The notes: generated by a model not told the origin, from the sequence alone. 15,729 nt of DNA from Dehalococcoidales bacterium (GCA_020354275.1 CP070645.1:1073838-1089566), one strand, 5' to 3'; counted from the first letter of the stretch, positions 5,688 through 13,227 are shown. Made by a program: numbers and translations.

Positions 5688-6707
5688 CTAATATCCCTTT
5701 TTCTTGTCAACCACGTTAAACAGCCGGTCACCGTTGAGGTAACGTCTCAGGTTTTCGGCGAATAGTGCAGTGGCCATCTCTATCTCGTTCTCCGTGCTCC
5801 CGGCGATGTGGGGACTCAGGATTACATTGGGTAAGCCCCACAACTTACTGTCTCCGGGTAGCGGTTCGGTAGCAAAGACATCGAGGCCGGCACCGGCAAT
5901 CCATTGTTCCTCAAGGGCACGAATGAGCGCTTCTTCATCCACTACATTGCCGCGGGAGATGTTGATTAAATAGGCGTTAGGCTTCATGGCCCGCAGTTCC
6001 TTCTCCCCGATCAGTTTATCTGTTTCCGGGGTAAGGGGCAGGGTAAGGGCGACGAAATCGCTCTCCGAAAGTAACTCCAATAATTGATTATTAGGTAACA
6101 TTATGTCAACATTTCTCGTTTTCCTTGACTCACTGACCGTCCGGCGAGTGGCGATTACCCTCATACCAAAGGCTCTGGCCAGGCGGGCTACCTCCCTGCC
6201 GATACTGCCCAGGCCCACTATGCCTATTGTCTTCGAGTGCAAGCCAGCCACGGTAAATACCTGCCATTGCTTCGATTGTTGTAGTTGAAAGCAGAGGGGG
6301 GCTCTCTTTACAAGCATTAACGCCGCGCTGATGACAAATTCGGCAATGGGCGTGGCACTCATTCCCCTGATATTGGTCACCACCACCGGGCTCTGGATCA
6401 TTTCCGGGCTCATGATATGCTCAACCCCGGCTGATATTATCTGCACCCAGCGTAGCCTACCCGCCCGGCTGATAACGTTCCGGGGAAGGTATACCCCGTA
6501 GATCACCTCGGTCATAGCTAAAAGGTCATCAAGCTTTTTACTGGCAGACGGGTCACCCCTTTGCTCGTCAACAAGGATATCAGCGGCGTCAATAAGCTCT
6601 ATTCTGGAGCTGACATCAGAGACCATGCGCAGGCATTCGTCACCTATGGTGCGCGTGACCATTACCCTGACTTGTTCAGATGGTAGAGGTAAATTACTGC
6701 TTTTCAT
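5688..6707 (-). CDS. D-2-hydroxyacid dehydrogenase, NAD(P)-dependent
   Basis: This 339-residue protein belongs to the D-isomer-specific 2-hydroxyacid dehydrogenases, which interconvert 2-keto acids and D-2-hydroxy acids (glyoxylate/hydroxypyruvate/phosphoglycerate types). Visible are VQIISAGVEHI in the substrate domain, the cofactor Rossmann motif IGIVGLGSIGREVARLA, ALTLPLTPETDKLIG, and all three catalytic positions: Arg in INISRGNVVDE, Glu in DVFATEPLP and His in LSPHIAGS. The protein is full length for the family. ATG 6707 is preferred; TTG 6713 two codons earlier is the alternative. No ribosome site precedes either. A good promoter predicts transcription starting at about 6713, so the mRNA would be almost leaderless. 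The gene is divergent from the amidohydrolase gene and shares its control region. It may act on a keto acid made by the convergent aminotransferase, but this is only a context guess. Confidence 0.92.
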   Translation of the reverse strand: MKSSNLPLPSEQVRVMVTRTIGDECLRMVSDVSSRIELIDAADILVDEQRGDPSASKKLDDLLAMTEVIYGVYLPRNVISRAGRLRWVQIISAGVEHIMSPEMIQSPVVVTNIRGMSATPIAEFVISAALMLVKRAPLCFQLQQSKQWQVFTVAGLHSKTIGIVGLGSIGREVARLARAFGMRVIATRRTVSESRKTRNVDIMLPNNQLLELLSESDFVALTLPLTPETDKLIGEKELRAMKPNAYLINISRGNVVDEEALIRALEEQWIAGAGLDVFATEPLPGDSKLWGLPNVILSPHIAGSTENEIEMATALFAENLRRYLNGDRLFNVVDKKKGY

Positions 6708-6719
6708 TGACAACAGCTA

Positions 6720-6748
6720 AGTATAAAGATACCCGGCTCTGTAGTCAA
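6720..6748 (-). promoter_or_regulatory. Promoter of the hydroxyacid dehydrogenase gene
   Basis: On the minus strand TTGACT (6748-6743) is followed by 17 nt and TATACT (6725-6720), each 5 of 6 to consensus. The predicted start at about 6713 coincides with the TTG/ATG start-codon region, so a leaderless or near-leaderless transcript is expected. Confidence 0.6.
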
Positions 6749-6761
6749 CACAGGGCAAACC

Positions 6762-6787
6762 AGCCTGCCACCGAGCGGACACAGGCT
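6762..6787. repeat. Inverted repeat between the two divergent promoters, candidate operator
   Basis: AGCCTG (6762-6767) and CAGGCT (6782-6787) are perfect 6-bp inverted arms 14 nt apart. They sit exactly between the leftward -35 box (6743-6748) and the rightward -35 box (6789-6794), the position expected for a regulator controlling both genes. Confidence 0.4.
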
Positions 6788-6788
6788 A

Positions 6789-6818
6789 TTGACAATATCA
6801 GGCTTGCCTACCTATACT
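6789..6818 (+). promoter_or_regulatory. Promoter 1 of the amidohydrolase/lipoprotein operon
   Basis: TTGACA (6789-6794), 18-nt spacer, TATACT (6813-6818). The predicted start near 6825 gives a leader of about 160 nt. Confidence 0.55.
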
Positions 6819-6862
6819 GGGCAGTACCTGAGTGCTGAACTACATCTAAGATAATACTGAAC

Positions 6863-6871
6863 TGCTATAAT
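6863..6871 (+). promoter_or_regulatory. Promoter 2 (extended -10) of the amidohydrolase/lipoprotein operon
   Basis: TGCTATAAT is a perfect extended -10 element (TGn plus TATAAT at 6866-6871). No -35 match is seen, which such promoters can lack. The predicted start is near 6878. Confidence 0.5.
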
Positions 6872-6985
6872 ATAGGACTTTTCAAAACCGGAATGACTAC
6901 AACAGCCAATGGAGCTTAGTAAGGAATAAACCCGGATATAGGGAAGGAGCCTTTTACTACATAAGGGCTGCGAAGGTGAGAGATA

Positions 6986-7912
6986 ATGATTATTGATGTT
7001 CACTATCACTTCATGCGCCTGCCGGCTGACGAGAACCGGGCTCGGAACCTAACCGATGGATTCCGGCTTGATGCCGGGAGAGCCGGTGTCAAGAAACCAC
7101 TGGATGAAGTCCTGCCAATATTCAGGGACTACATGGATGACCCGGACGGAGACAAACTGGTCAGGCGGATGGATGAGAGCGGAATCGACATCACCGTAAT
7201 TAATGTCGTCGATAGCATCGGTTACGGAACGGACAGCGAACGCGTCCTGCGTAGCAACGAGAACTGTGCCAGGGTCGCCGCCCAACACCCTGAACGGCTA
7301 ATCCCCATGGCCAGTATTGACCCCAGGAGAACCGACGCCCCGGGACTCTTCCGCAAATGTATTGAAGATTTCAACATGAAGGGCTTGAAATGGCACCCTG
7401 ACAACGGCTACTACCCCAACAGCGAAGAATCCTACGCAGTGCTGGAAGTAGCCAACGAGCTGGGCATCCCCCTGCTGACACACACCGGCCCGCTGGCCAA
7501 CTCCCGGGCCAAATATGCCCACCCGATTCACCTTGACGATGTCGCCCTTGACTTCCCCAACATCAATATCATTGCCGCCCATATGGGGGACATCTGGTGG
7601 CATGACTGGGCAGCGCTGGCCAAATGTAAGGAAAACCTATACGGAGACCTGGCCATGTGGCAACTGACAGCTGAGGCCAAACCCCGGCTTTTTCGCAGGT
7701 ATCTAAGGGAAATACTGGACATTCTCGGGCCAGAACAGGTTCTGTTCGGCAGCGACGGGCCTATCTTCGAGCCCTATGTGTCCAACCAGCGCTGGGCAAA
7801 AATATTAAAAGACCTGCCTACTAAAATCGATGATGGAATCGCCTTCAGCGATGAAGAGGTAAACGCGATACTGGGCAACAATGCCTTCCGGATTTTCAGC
7901 AAGGTGAGTTAA
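6986..7912 (+). CDS. Amidohydrolase-2 family metal-dependent hydrolase/decarboxylase
   Basis: This 308-residue TIM-barrel enzyme is of the amidohydrolase-related family (ACMSD/gamma-resorcylate-decarboxylase relatives). The metal ligands expected for the family are all present: the HxH motif at the very N-terminus (IIDVHYHF, His6 and His8), His166 in LLTHTG, His199 in IIAAHMGD, and Asp257 in VLFGSDGP. GLKWHPDNGYYPN and RLIPMASIDP are also typical. Members hydrolyse or decarboxylate small carboxylic or aromatic acids; the substrate here is not evident. ATG 6986 has AAGGTGAG 5 nt before it, and homology starts at the first residues, so the start is secure. The stop lies 2 nt before the ATG of the large lipoprotein gene, so the two are translated together. 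Two promoters lie upstream in a control region shared with the divergent dehydrogenase. Confidence 0.92.
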   Translation: MIIDVHYHFMRLPADENRARNLTDGFRLDAGRAGVKKPLDEVLPIFRDYMDDPDGDKLVRRMDESGIDITVINVVDSIGYGTDSERVLRSNENCARVAAQHPERLIPMASIDPRRTDAPGLFRKCIEDFNMKGLKWHPDNGYYPNSEESYAVLEVANELGIPLLTHTGPLANSRAKYAHPIHLDDVALDFPNINIIAAHMGDIWWHDWAALAKCKENLYGDLAMWQLTAEAKPRLFRRYLREILDILGPEQVLFGSDGPIFEPYVSNQRWAKILKDLPTKIDDGIAFSDEEVNAILGNNAFRIFSKVS

Positions 7913-7914
7913 TC

Positions 7915-10308
7915 ATGGTAATTTATAGCTGGTTTATACAATGTATACGCAGTCTACTCTCCAACACTAAATCCATCATCTTAACCGGATTGTTACTCAC
8001 CGCCCTGCTACTACCTGCCTGTGCCGGTCCGCCGCCGAAGGCCGGTTTCACCGCCAGCGCTACCACAGGCCCGGCACCCCTCAATGTTACCTTCTCTGAT
8101 ACGTCCCAGAATGCGGACCGGCTGCAATGGGACTTCGGCGATGGCAGCTCCTCTACCAGTGACACAGCCGGGGATAACGTCACCCACCAGTACACCAAGG
8201 CCGGCAGCTACCTAGTCGTGCTGACGGCAGTCAAGGAAGGTAAACAGGAGGAAACCAGCACGGCGAATACCACCATCACCGTAAGTCCCGGTGCCCTGGA
8301 TAAAGTTGACCTTACAGCAACAATTCAGATGACGGCTGGCGATACCAAGCAACTTGAGATTACCACCACCGATGAATATGACAACCTGGTTACAGACGTC
8401 AATATTGCCTGGTCGGTAGCTGATGATGAAGCTGTTGCCATAACACAGGGTGGCTTGCTCACCGCCGGTGAATTTGCCGGCACATTTGATGATGCAGTCT
8501 GGGTCGAGGTGACCCAGGGTGATATTTCCCGTACAATGGCAGCCTCAGTTATCATTATCCCAGGTCAATTGGAACAGGTGGTTATTGCCCCGGGTTCGGT
8601 AAAAATCGGCATGGAGATGACCCAGCAGTTCATTGCCGTGGCAGCGGACAGGTATGGTAACCGTATCTCCGGGCTGGATTTCACCTGGAGTGTTGAGAAC
8701 GGTGGCGGCACTATAAACAGCAGCGGGTTTTTCACTGCCGGTACTGACCCCGATACCTACAATGACACTGTCAAAGTAGAAGCTACGCATGAAGGTATTA
8801 CGCAGTCTACTACGGCTGATGTCACCATAGAACCGGACCGGATTGCATTCCTGTCTGATCAGGACAATGACGAGGGTGAGTTCGACCTCTATATCATCGA
8901 TATAGATGGTGAACAACAGGAACGGCTGACTACCAGTATTATAGGTATTGGTTACTATTCTTTCTCTCCCGACGGCAGACGTATCACCTACTGGGTAGAA
9001 GGAGATATCTACACAACCAACGACGATGGTAAATGGAATATCATCCTCCTCTCCGGGCGGCACGCATACGAACCTGCCTGGTCTCCTGATGGCAGCAAGA
9101 TTGCCTTCCAGTCCTGGGAGCATGACCCCGACCGTAGCGATGGTAATTCAGAAATATACGTAATGGACGTGGATGGCGGCAATCTCATACGGCTTACTGA
9201 TAACTCGGCTTATGAGGATTACCCCACCTGGTCACCGGATGGCACCCAGATAGCCTTTGTTTCCGACCGTGACGGCAACCATGAAATCTACGTTATGAAT
9301 GCAGACGGTTCCAGCCAGCGCCGTCTGACCAGAAACTCCGAAATGGATACTTTTCCCACCTGGTCTCCCGATGGCACCAAAATCCTGTTCCAGTCCGACC
9401 GCGACTACAGGTGTCTATATACCATGGACACCGACGGTAGCAATGTAACCAGACTAACACCCACAGACTACAGTTCCAACTGTCCGTCCTGGTCACCCGA
9501 CGGGGCAAGAATTACCTTCCATGAGTGGAGCGACCCGGACCAGCCGGAAATCTGCATTATGGAGAAGGACGGCAGCAATATAGTCCAGTTGACTGACAAC
9601 TCAGCCATTGATTATATGCCCAAGTGGGCACCCCGTAAGAAGGGTATTGATGTCACTGAAGAATCAATAGTAATCCCCGATACCAGCACTACTAACCCAA
9701 TGACAACGGAGCAGGTAACCGCTCTAGCACAGGAAGCAGTGGTACGTATCGAAACGGACTCGGGTTCGGGATCAGGGTTTATTATTGACCCCGACGGGCT
9801 GCTGCTGACCAATAACCACGTAGTCAGCGACGCCGAAGAAATTACCGTATACCTAGAAGATGGAACCTCCTACAAGGGCGTCATCAAGGCCAGAGACCTG
9901 GTCCGTGACCTGGCCCTGGTCAGGATCGGGGCTACCGGACTAACCTATCTTGAAATAGGGAACCTAAGTACAATGAAATTGGGGCAGCAGGTAATAGTAC
10001 TGGGTTACCCCCTGGGTAGCGAAAATATCGCCGTTACCAGCGGTCTGGTCTCAGCAACGGAGTACGATGGCGGCCGCAATATCACCTGGGTTCAGACGGA
10101 CTCGGCTATCAACCCCGGCAATAGTGGCGGGCCGATGTTGAACCTTCAGGGACAGGTAATCGGGGTGGTCTCGGTTAAACTGGTAGGGGTTGCCGTCGAA
10201 GGGGTCGGCTTCGCCATTTCGGCCAATACCGTAAATATGTATCTACCCCTGCTGAGAGACGGGGAGACAATTTTTACCTTTTCCGCCTTTTCCGCAGTAA
10301 GCGGGTGA
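7915..10308 (+). CDS. Surface lipoprotein: PKD, Ig-like, TolB-type propeller and HtrA-like protease
   Basis: This 797-residue exported protein begins with a long signal peptide ending in a lipobox (LLLPAC, Cys36), so it should be lipid-anchored outside the membrane. Domains in order: a PKD domain (about 43-124, with WDFGDGSSS and HQYTKAGSYLVVLTAV); two bacterial Ig-like domains (about 127-217 and 220-307, each with a conserved W-S-V strand and a TAG turn); a six-bladed TolB-like propeller (about 308-575) with five clear (F/W)SPDG repeats and a degenerate last one (WAPRKKG); and a trypsin-like protease of HtrA type (about 597-785). The catalytic triad is intact: His635 in TNNHVV, Asp665 in DLALVRI and Ser737 in NPGNSGGP. 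No PDZ domain follows, unlike classic DegP/HtrA. The ATG lies 2 nt after the amidohydrolase stop, with AAGGTGAG just before. A role in surface proteolysis or sensing is inferred. Confidence 0.9.
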   Translation: MVIYSWFIQCIRSLLSNTKSIILTGLLLTALLLPACAGPPPKAGFTASATTGPAPLNVTFSDTSQNADRLQWDFGDGSSSTSDTAGDNVTHQYTKAGSYLVVLTAVKEGKQEETSTANTTITVSPGALDKVDLTATIQMTAGDTKQLEITTTDEYDNLVTDVNIAWSVADDEAVAITQGGLLTAGEFAGTFDDAVWVEVTQGDISRTMAASVIIIPGQLEQVVIAPGSVKIGMEMTQQFIAVAADRYGNRISGLDFTWSVENGGGTINSSGFFTAGTDPDTYNDTVKVEATHEGITQSTTADVTIEPDRIAFLSDQDNDEGEFDLYIIDIDGEQQERLTTSIIGIGYYSFSPDGRRITYWVEGDIYTTNDDGKWNIILLSGRHAYEPAWSPDGSKIAFQSWEHDPDRSDGNSEIYVMDVDGGNLIRLTDNSAYEDYPTWSPDGTQIAFVSDRDGNHEIYVMNADGSSQRRLTRNSEMDTFPTWSPDGTKILFQSDRDYRCLYTMDTDGSNVTRLTPTDYSSNCPSWSPDGARITFHEWSDPDQPEICIMEKDGSNIVQLTDNSAIDYMPKWAPRKKGIDVTEESIVIPDTSTTNPMTTEQVTALAQEAVVRIETDSGSGSGFIIDPDGLLLTNNHVVSDAEEITVYLEDGTSYKGVIKARDLVRDLALVRIGATGLTYLEIGNLSTMKLGQQVIVLGYPLGSENIAVTSGLVSATEYDGGRNITWVQTDSAINPGNSGGPMLNLQGQVIGVVSVKLVGVAVEGVGFAISANTVNMYLPLLRDGETIFTFSAFSAVSG

Positions 10309-10332
10309 AGGGATTACAATTCGTAACCAAGA

Positions 10333-10464
10333 AACTGTAACCTAATTACCTGCGGTACTAATGAAAACCTGTCGGCAGTCTGGGTTAGTCCCAACGGTGC
10401 TGTCTTTGCCGTTGGTGAGTCCGCACCATCCTCCATTACAGTTATCAATCATGAGTATGATTAA
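10333..10464 (+). pseudogene. Decayed beta-propeller gene fragment
   Basis: Shortly after the lipoprotein gene, a frame open from a TAA at about 10330 to TAA 10462-10464 has no start codon but encodes LSAVWVSPNGAVFAVGES, ending with I-T-V-I-N-H-E-Y-D. The LxAVW(x)SPxGxVFAVG pattern is the hallmark of a propeller-type repeat found in many large secreted proteins (usual form LxxVWGSSxxDVFAVGDxGTIL). The piece is one repeat long, in an isolated frame, between a stop codon and the next promoter, so it looks like debris from a larger surface-protein gene. A chance match is possible but unlikely for so specific a motif. Confidence 0.4.
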
Positions 10465-10535
10465 CCATGCTCCCACTACGATTTATTACCCATATCAGGC
10501 ATTTTTTACTTATCCTCCCTATTTTTATGTAAATC

Positions 10536-10566
10536 TTGACAACCACCATGGCTAAAGAGATAAAAT
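10536..10566 (+). promoter_or_regulatory. Candidate promoter of the zinc-ribbon/receiver gene
   Basis: A perfect TTGACA (10536-10541) is followed by overlapping -10 candidates: GATAAA at 17-nt spacing (10559-10564) or TAAAAT at 19-nt spacing (10561-10566). The start would fall near 10572, giving a leader of about 130 nt that contains the short frame at 10648-10698. Confidence 0.45.
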
Positions 10567-10647
10567 CTTGAATAGAAGGTGGCTATTTTTCTTATTTGAA
10601 AAGCCATACTTACATGAATAACAGGTATGTAGAAGGAGTGAAGCCCG

Positions 10648-10698
10648 TTGCCTGATTTTAAACGTGATTTAACTCATTCAGGCGCCGGTAGAGGATGA
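10648..10698 (+). CDS. Possible 16-codon upstream ORF coupled to the regulator gene
   Basis: TTG 10648 follows AGAAGGAG with 9-nt spacing and opens a 16-residue frame (M-P-D-F-K-R-D-L, then THSGAGRG) that ends at TGA 10696-10698, one base before the ATG of the next gene. The regulator's own ribosome site (GAGG) lies inside the last codons. This is the geometry of a translated leader used for coupling. No family is recognised. Confidence 0.35.
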   Translation: MPDFKRDLTHSGAGRG

Positions 10699-10699
10699 A

Positions 10700-11971
10700 A
10701 TGGCAAAGTGCCCTTATTGTGGCCAGAAAACCAAAGGCAGCTTCTGCCCCTGGTGCGGGTACCCCCTCAGAAGGCTGAGATGGGTCCGGGTAAGAAACGG
10801 CGAGGACTATCTCAGGGAGCTTATTGCCCGGCAAAAAGCCAAGGGTGAATTGAACATTCAGAGGATTGTACAGAAAATCAGGAAAACGGTGGACAAAGAG
10901 ACCAGAGAAGAAGCCACCAGGATTATTACCCAGCAACTTACCCGGTTAATAAAGGAACAGGCCAAAAAAGAAGCCCTGGAGAGGGCTAAAAGGGAAGCGG
11001 AGCAGGTTATCAGGCAAACCAGCTGGATAACCTACCGAGATACTTTAGCAGAACCAACCTGGTCGCCCGATGAGCAGCCTGCCCGTGACCTGTTGGGAAA
11101 GCCCGGTGTAGAAGCACCCGAGCAGGAGAGGGAGTACACGGAACAGATTAAAAGAGAAGCCGGAGATAAGGTGACAGAAGACGATCAAGAAGCACCACCT
11201 GTATTTACGGTAGAACCTGAAGAGGTCATGGAAACGGCTGACCAACAGATTCCGCCCTCCGGGGCTGGCACCCCCGTAATAAAGAACCATCATCCGAACC
11301 AGGCAGCCAAGACTCCGATCACTGATAAAATCAGGGTTTTTATTGCTGACCGGGATCTGCTCTTCGAACAGGGTCTTCGACTGTACCTTTCCCAGACCGA
11401 AGACATCGAGGTTGTCGGCACGTCTGAAGACCTGATCAGCGACACCCTACCAATCATTGAAGACCTCGAGTCTGATGTCGTTCTGGTCGATATTGACCTG
11501 CCATCACTCAGCGGGTTTTACCTGGCCCAGCAGATAACCGAACAATTACCAGATGTAGCGATAATTATAATGACACCCTGGGTGGACGATGAGCAGATAC
11601 TGAAGGCAATTAAGGCAGGAGCCGCCGGATACCTAGGAAAGGACGCTCATGCCGAAGAACTGGCCGATGCCATTCGCAGCGTTTCAGCAGGTGAACGCCC
11701 CATCCATAACCACTTGACCAGTCCCAGAATTGCCCGGCAAGTACTGGCCCAGTTTCAGGAATCTACCGAAACAGCAAGAAACCAGGATGGTTCACCAAGT
11801 ATTCATGAAATAAATATGCTGGAATACTTCGCCAGCGGGTATTCCTTTGAGCAAGTGGCTTATACCATGGTTATGAGTAATGAAGCCATCGAAGAGGCGC
11901 TGGCTTCTATCGTCTCCAAGCTAATACAAAATGAGCGCTACGTGAGTAACTTCTCAGGTAACGCTCATTAA
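10700..11971 (+). CDS. Zinc-ribbon, helical linker, response-regulator receiver and HTH-like protein
   Basis: This 423-residue cytoplasmic protein has an unusual order of parts. Residues 1-20 form a zinc ribbon (Cys4-x2-Cys7 and Cys16-x2-Cys19, in CPYCGQK and FCPWCGYP). Residues about 35-115 are strongly charged and helical, probably coiled coil (EQAKKEALERAKREAEQVI). An acidic, Pro-rich linker runs to about 205. Residues about 210-325 are a CheY-like receiver with acid pair Asp217/Asp219, phospho-acceptor Asp264 in VLVDIDLPSLSG, Thr292 and Lys314. Residues about 370-415 align with a LuxR-type HTH (MLEYFASGYSFEQVAYTM, then SKLIQNERY) but lack the usual LTxRExEVL opening. All receiver residues needed for phosphorylation are there; no partner kinase is encoded in the window. 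ATG 10700 has GAGG 5 nt upstream. The gene converges on the tubulin-like gene, 39 nt apart. DNA binding is plausible but not certain. Confidence 0.85.
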   Translation: MAKCPYCGQKTKGSFCPWCGYPLRRLRWVRVRNGEDYLRELIARQKAKGELNIQRIVQKIRKTVDKETREEATRIITQQLTRLIKEQAKKEALERAKREAEQVIRQTSWITYRDTLAEPTWSPDEQPARDLLGKPGVEAPEQEREYTEQIKREAGDKVTEDDQEAPPVFTVEPEEVMETADQQIPPSGAGTPVIKNHHPNQAAKTPITDKIRVFIADRDLLFEQGLRLYLSQTEDIEVVGTSEDLISDTLPIIEDLESDVVLVDIDLPSLSGFYLAQQITEQLPDVAIIIMTPWVDDEQILKAIKAGAAGYLGKDAHAEELADAIRSVSAGERPIHNHLTSPRIARQVLAQFQESTETARNQDGSPSIHEINMLEYFASGYSFEQVAYTMVMSNEAIEEALASIVSKLIQNERYVSNFSGNAH

Positions 11972-12010
11972 TCTGGCCTGCCTCGACCATATAACGGTTA
12001 AACCGCCATT

Positions 12011-13183
12011 TTATAGCGAGGGTATGGCTGTGGATGCTTCAACCAGCTCTCTGAGTTTGTTCTCCGTTTCCTGCTGTCTCCTTCTCATTTCTGGAATAAG
12101 ACTGGTTGACCTGGTATAGTAATACCTTATCTTCTCCACATTGCTCAGTTCGGACAGGATTACCGTGACCTCTAGATTGCCCCTTTCCCGGGGGTAATCG
12201 CCGTTTCTTATTATCGCCTCAGGTGTCAACCCTCTCAGGTAATCGCCGAGTTCCTTGACCAGGTCAACATTCATTTCCTTGTCCGGTGCCGAGACGAGGA
12301 ACAGGGCCCTCCTGGAATCCGAGGGATCACAGTTGAGTGATAATTCGCTGATAGCGGCATCCATTGTCTGGACACCCTTCAGTGTTTCGGTGCCCTTTTT
12401 ACGGAAATCACGCGTCCGTTCCCCGGGGAACCTGAGTATCGGAACCGCCGAATTGCCCACTCCTATTACCGTCCAGCCAACAATGGTCTGCATAATGTCA
12501 CCGGCATCCAGCAGCTTGGCCCCGATGTATTTGGGCTTCTTCTCCTCGCCGGCGCAGAGCAGATTGTAGAAGGGCTCAGCTATCAGGGCGTTAATCTTGG
12601 ATAGATTATTGCGGAGGGAGGAGTCCTTTCTGATATACCTCTGGTTCTCGATAAGGATTACCGCATCAGCCACAGCATAAGTGGACTTGATACAGGTGGC
12701 AGCGTTGAAGGTAGCCCTTTCTTCCGTCTGCTCCTCATGTTCGAAGGGCAAAACTATAGCCGCATAGACCGGCTTGTCCCCATAACGTTCCTTAACGTGC
12801 TGGGTGATTACCGATATCGCTCCAGAGCCGGTACCACCCCCAGCACTGGCTATCAGCAGGAAGGCATCCGTCTCGTAGAAATGTCGGGTAGCCCGGATAG
12901 CATCGACAACCTTGTCAGCGTCCTCACGGGCGACCTCGGCGCCCAGCTCGTTTATTTTGCCCACACCGTGACCACCGGTCTTCCTGCCGCCGATCAGGAT
13001 CCGGTGCTGGTAATCGCGTTTTATATGCGACAATCCGCTTAAATCAGCCGTGTCGGTGTTGATAGCGAATGCACCGGTAACAATCTCGATGCCGCGCTGT
13101 CCCTTCGCTTTTTTATTCAGCCTGGCGAACTCGTCGGCAATCCTACCTCCACACTGCCCCAAACCTATAACCACTAGTTTCAT
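12011..13183 (-). CDS. Tubulin/FtsZ-superfamily GTPase (CetZ/FtsZ-like)
   Basis: This 390-residue protein carries the tubulin-superfamily nucleotide-binding parts: VIGLGQCGGRIADEF at residues 5-19 (T1 loop), AINTDTADLSGL at 40-51, and the signature GGGTGSG at 115-121 (T4 loop). It also has an intact T7 loop, KLLDAGDI, with Asp226 and Asp229 where FtsZ has its catalytic acidic residues. It should therefore bind GTP and hydrolyse it on polymerisation. It lacks FtsZ's usual GxxNxD T7 wording and has no obvious FtsZ C-terminal conserved peptide; the tail is instead a charged helix ending in TAIPSL. I therefore place it with CetZ/FtsZ-like accessory tubulins rather than as the cell-division ftsZ itself. 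A role in shape, division or surface-structure placement is inferred. ATG 13183 has GGAGG 6 nt upstream. A 572-nt spacer lies upstream. Confidence 0.88.
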   Translation of the reverse strand: MKLVVIGLGQCGGRIADEFARLNKKAKGQRGIEIVTGAFAINTDTADLSGLSHIKRDYQHRILIGGRKTGGHGVGKINELGAEVAREDADKVVDAIRATRHFYETDAFLLIASAGGGTGSGAISVITQHVKERYGDKPVYAAIVLPFEHEEQTEERATFNAATCIKSTYAVADAVILIENQRYIRKDSSLRNNLSKINALIAEPFYNLLCAGEEKKPKYIGAKLLDAGDIMQTIVGWTVIGVGNSAVPILRFPGERTRDFRKKGTETLKGVQTMDAAISELSLNCDPSDSRRALFLVSAPDKEMNVDLVKELGDYLRGLTPEAIIRNGDYPRERGNLEVTVILSELSNVEKIRYYYTRSTSLIPEMRRRQQETENKLRELVEASTAIPSL

Positions 13184-13227
13184 ATTTTTCCTCCATCTTA
13201 TGTTAATCAGGCAACATAACTATGCCT

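Noticed and set aside
8545..9123. 192-codon antisense ORF inside the lipoprotein gene
   Set aside because: The sense frame has clear PKD/Ig/propeller/protease domains; the antisense frame has none and is a codon-bias shadow.
10391..10415. 7-bp hairpin CCAACGG/CCGTTGG as a terminator for the lipoprotein gene
   Set aside because: It lies within the propeller-like fragment (codons for PNGAVFAVG), has an 11-nt loop and no T tract.
11972..12010. CGGTT-A-AACCG as a bidirectional terminator between convergent genes
   Set aside because: Five-bp arms with a one-base gap are too weak, and no T tract follows.
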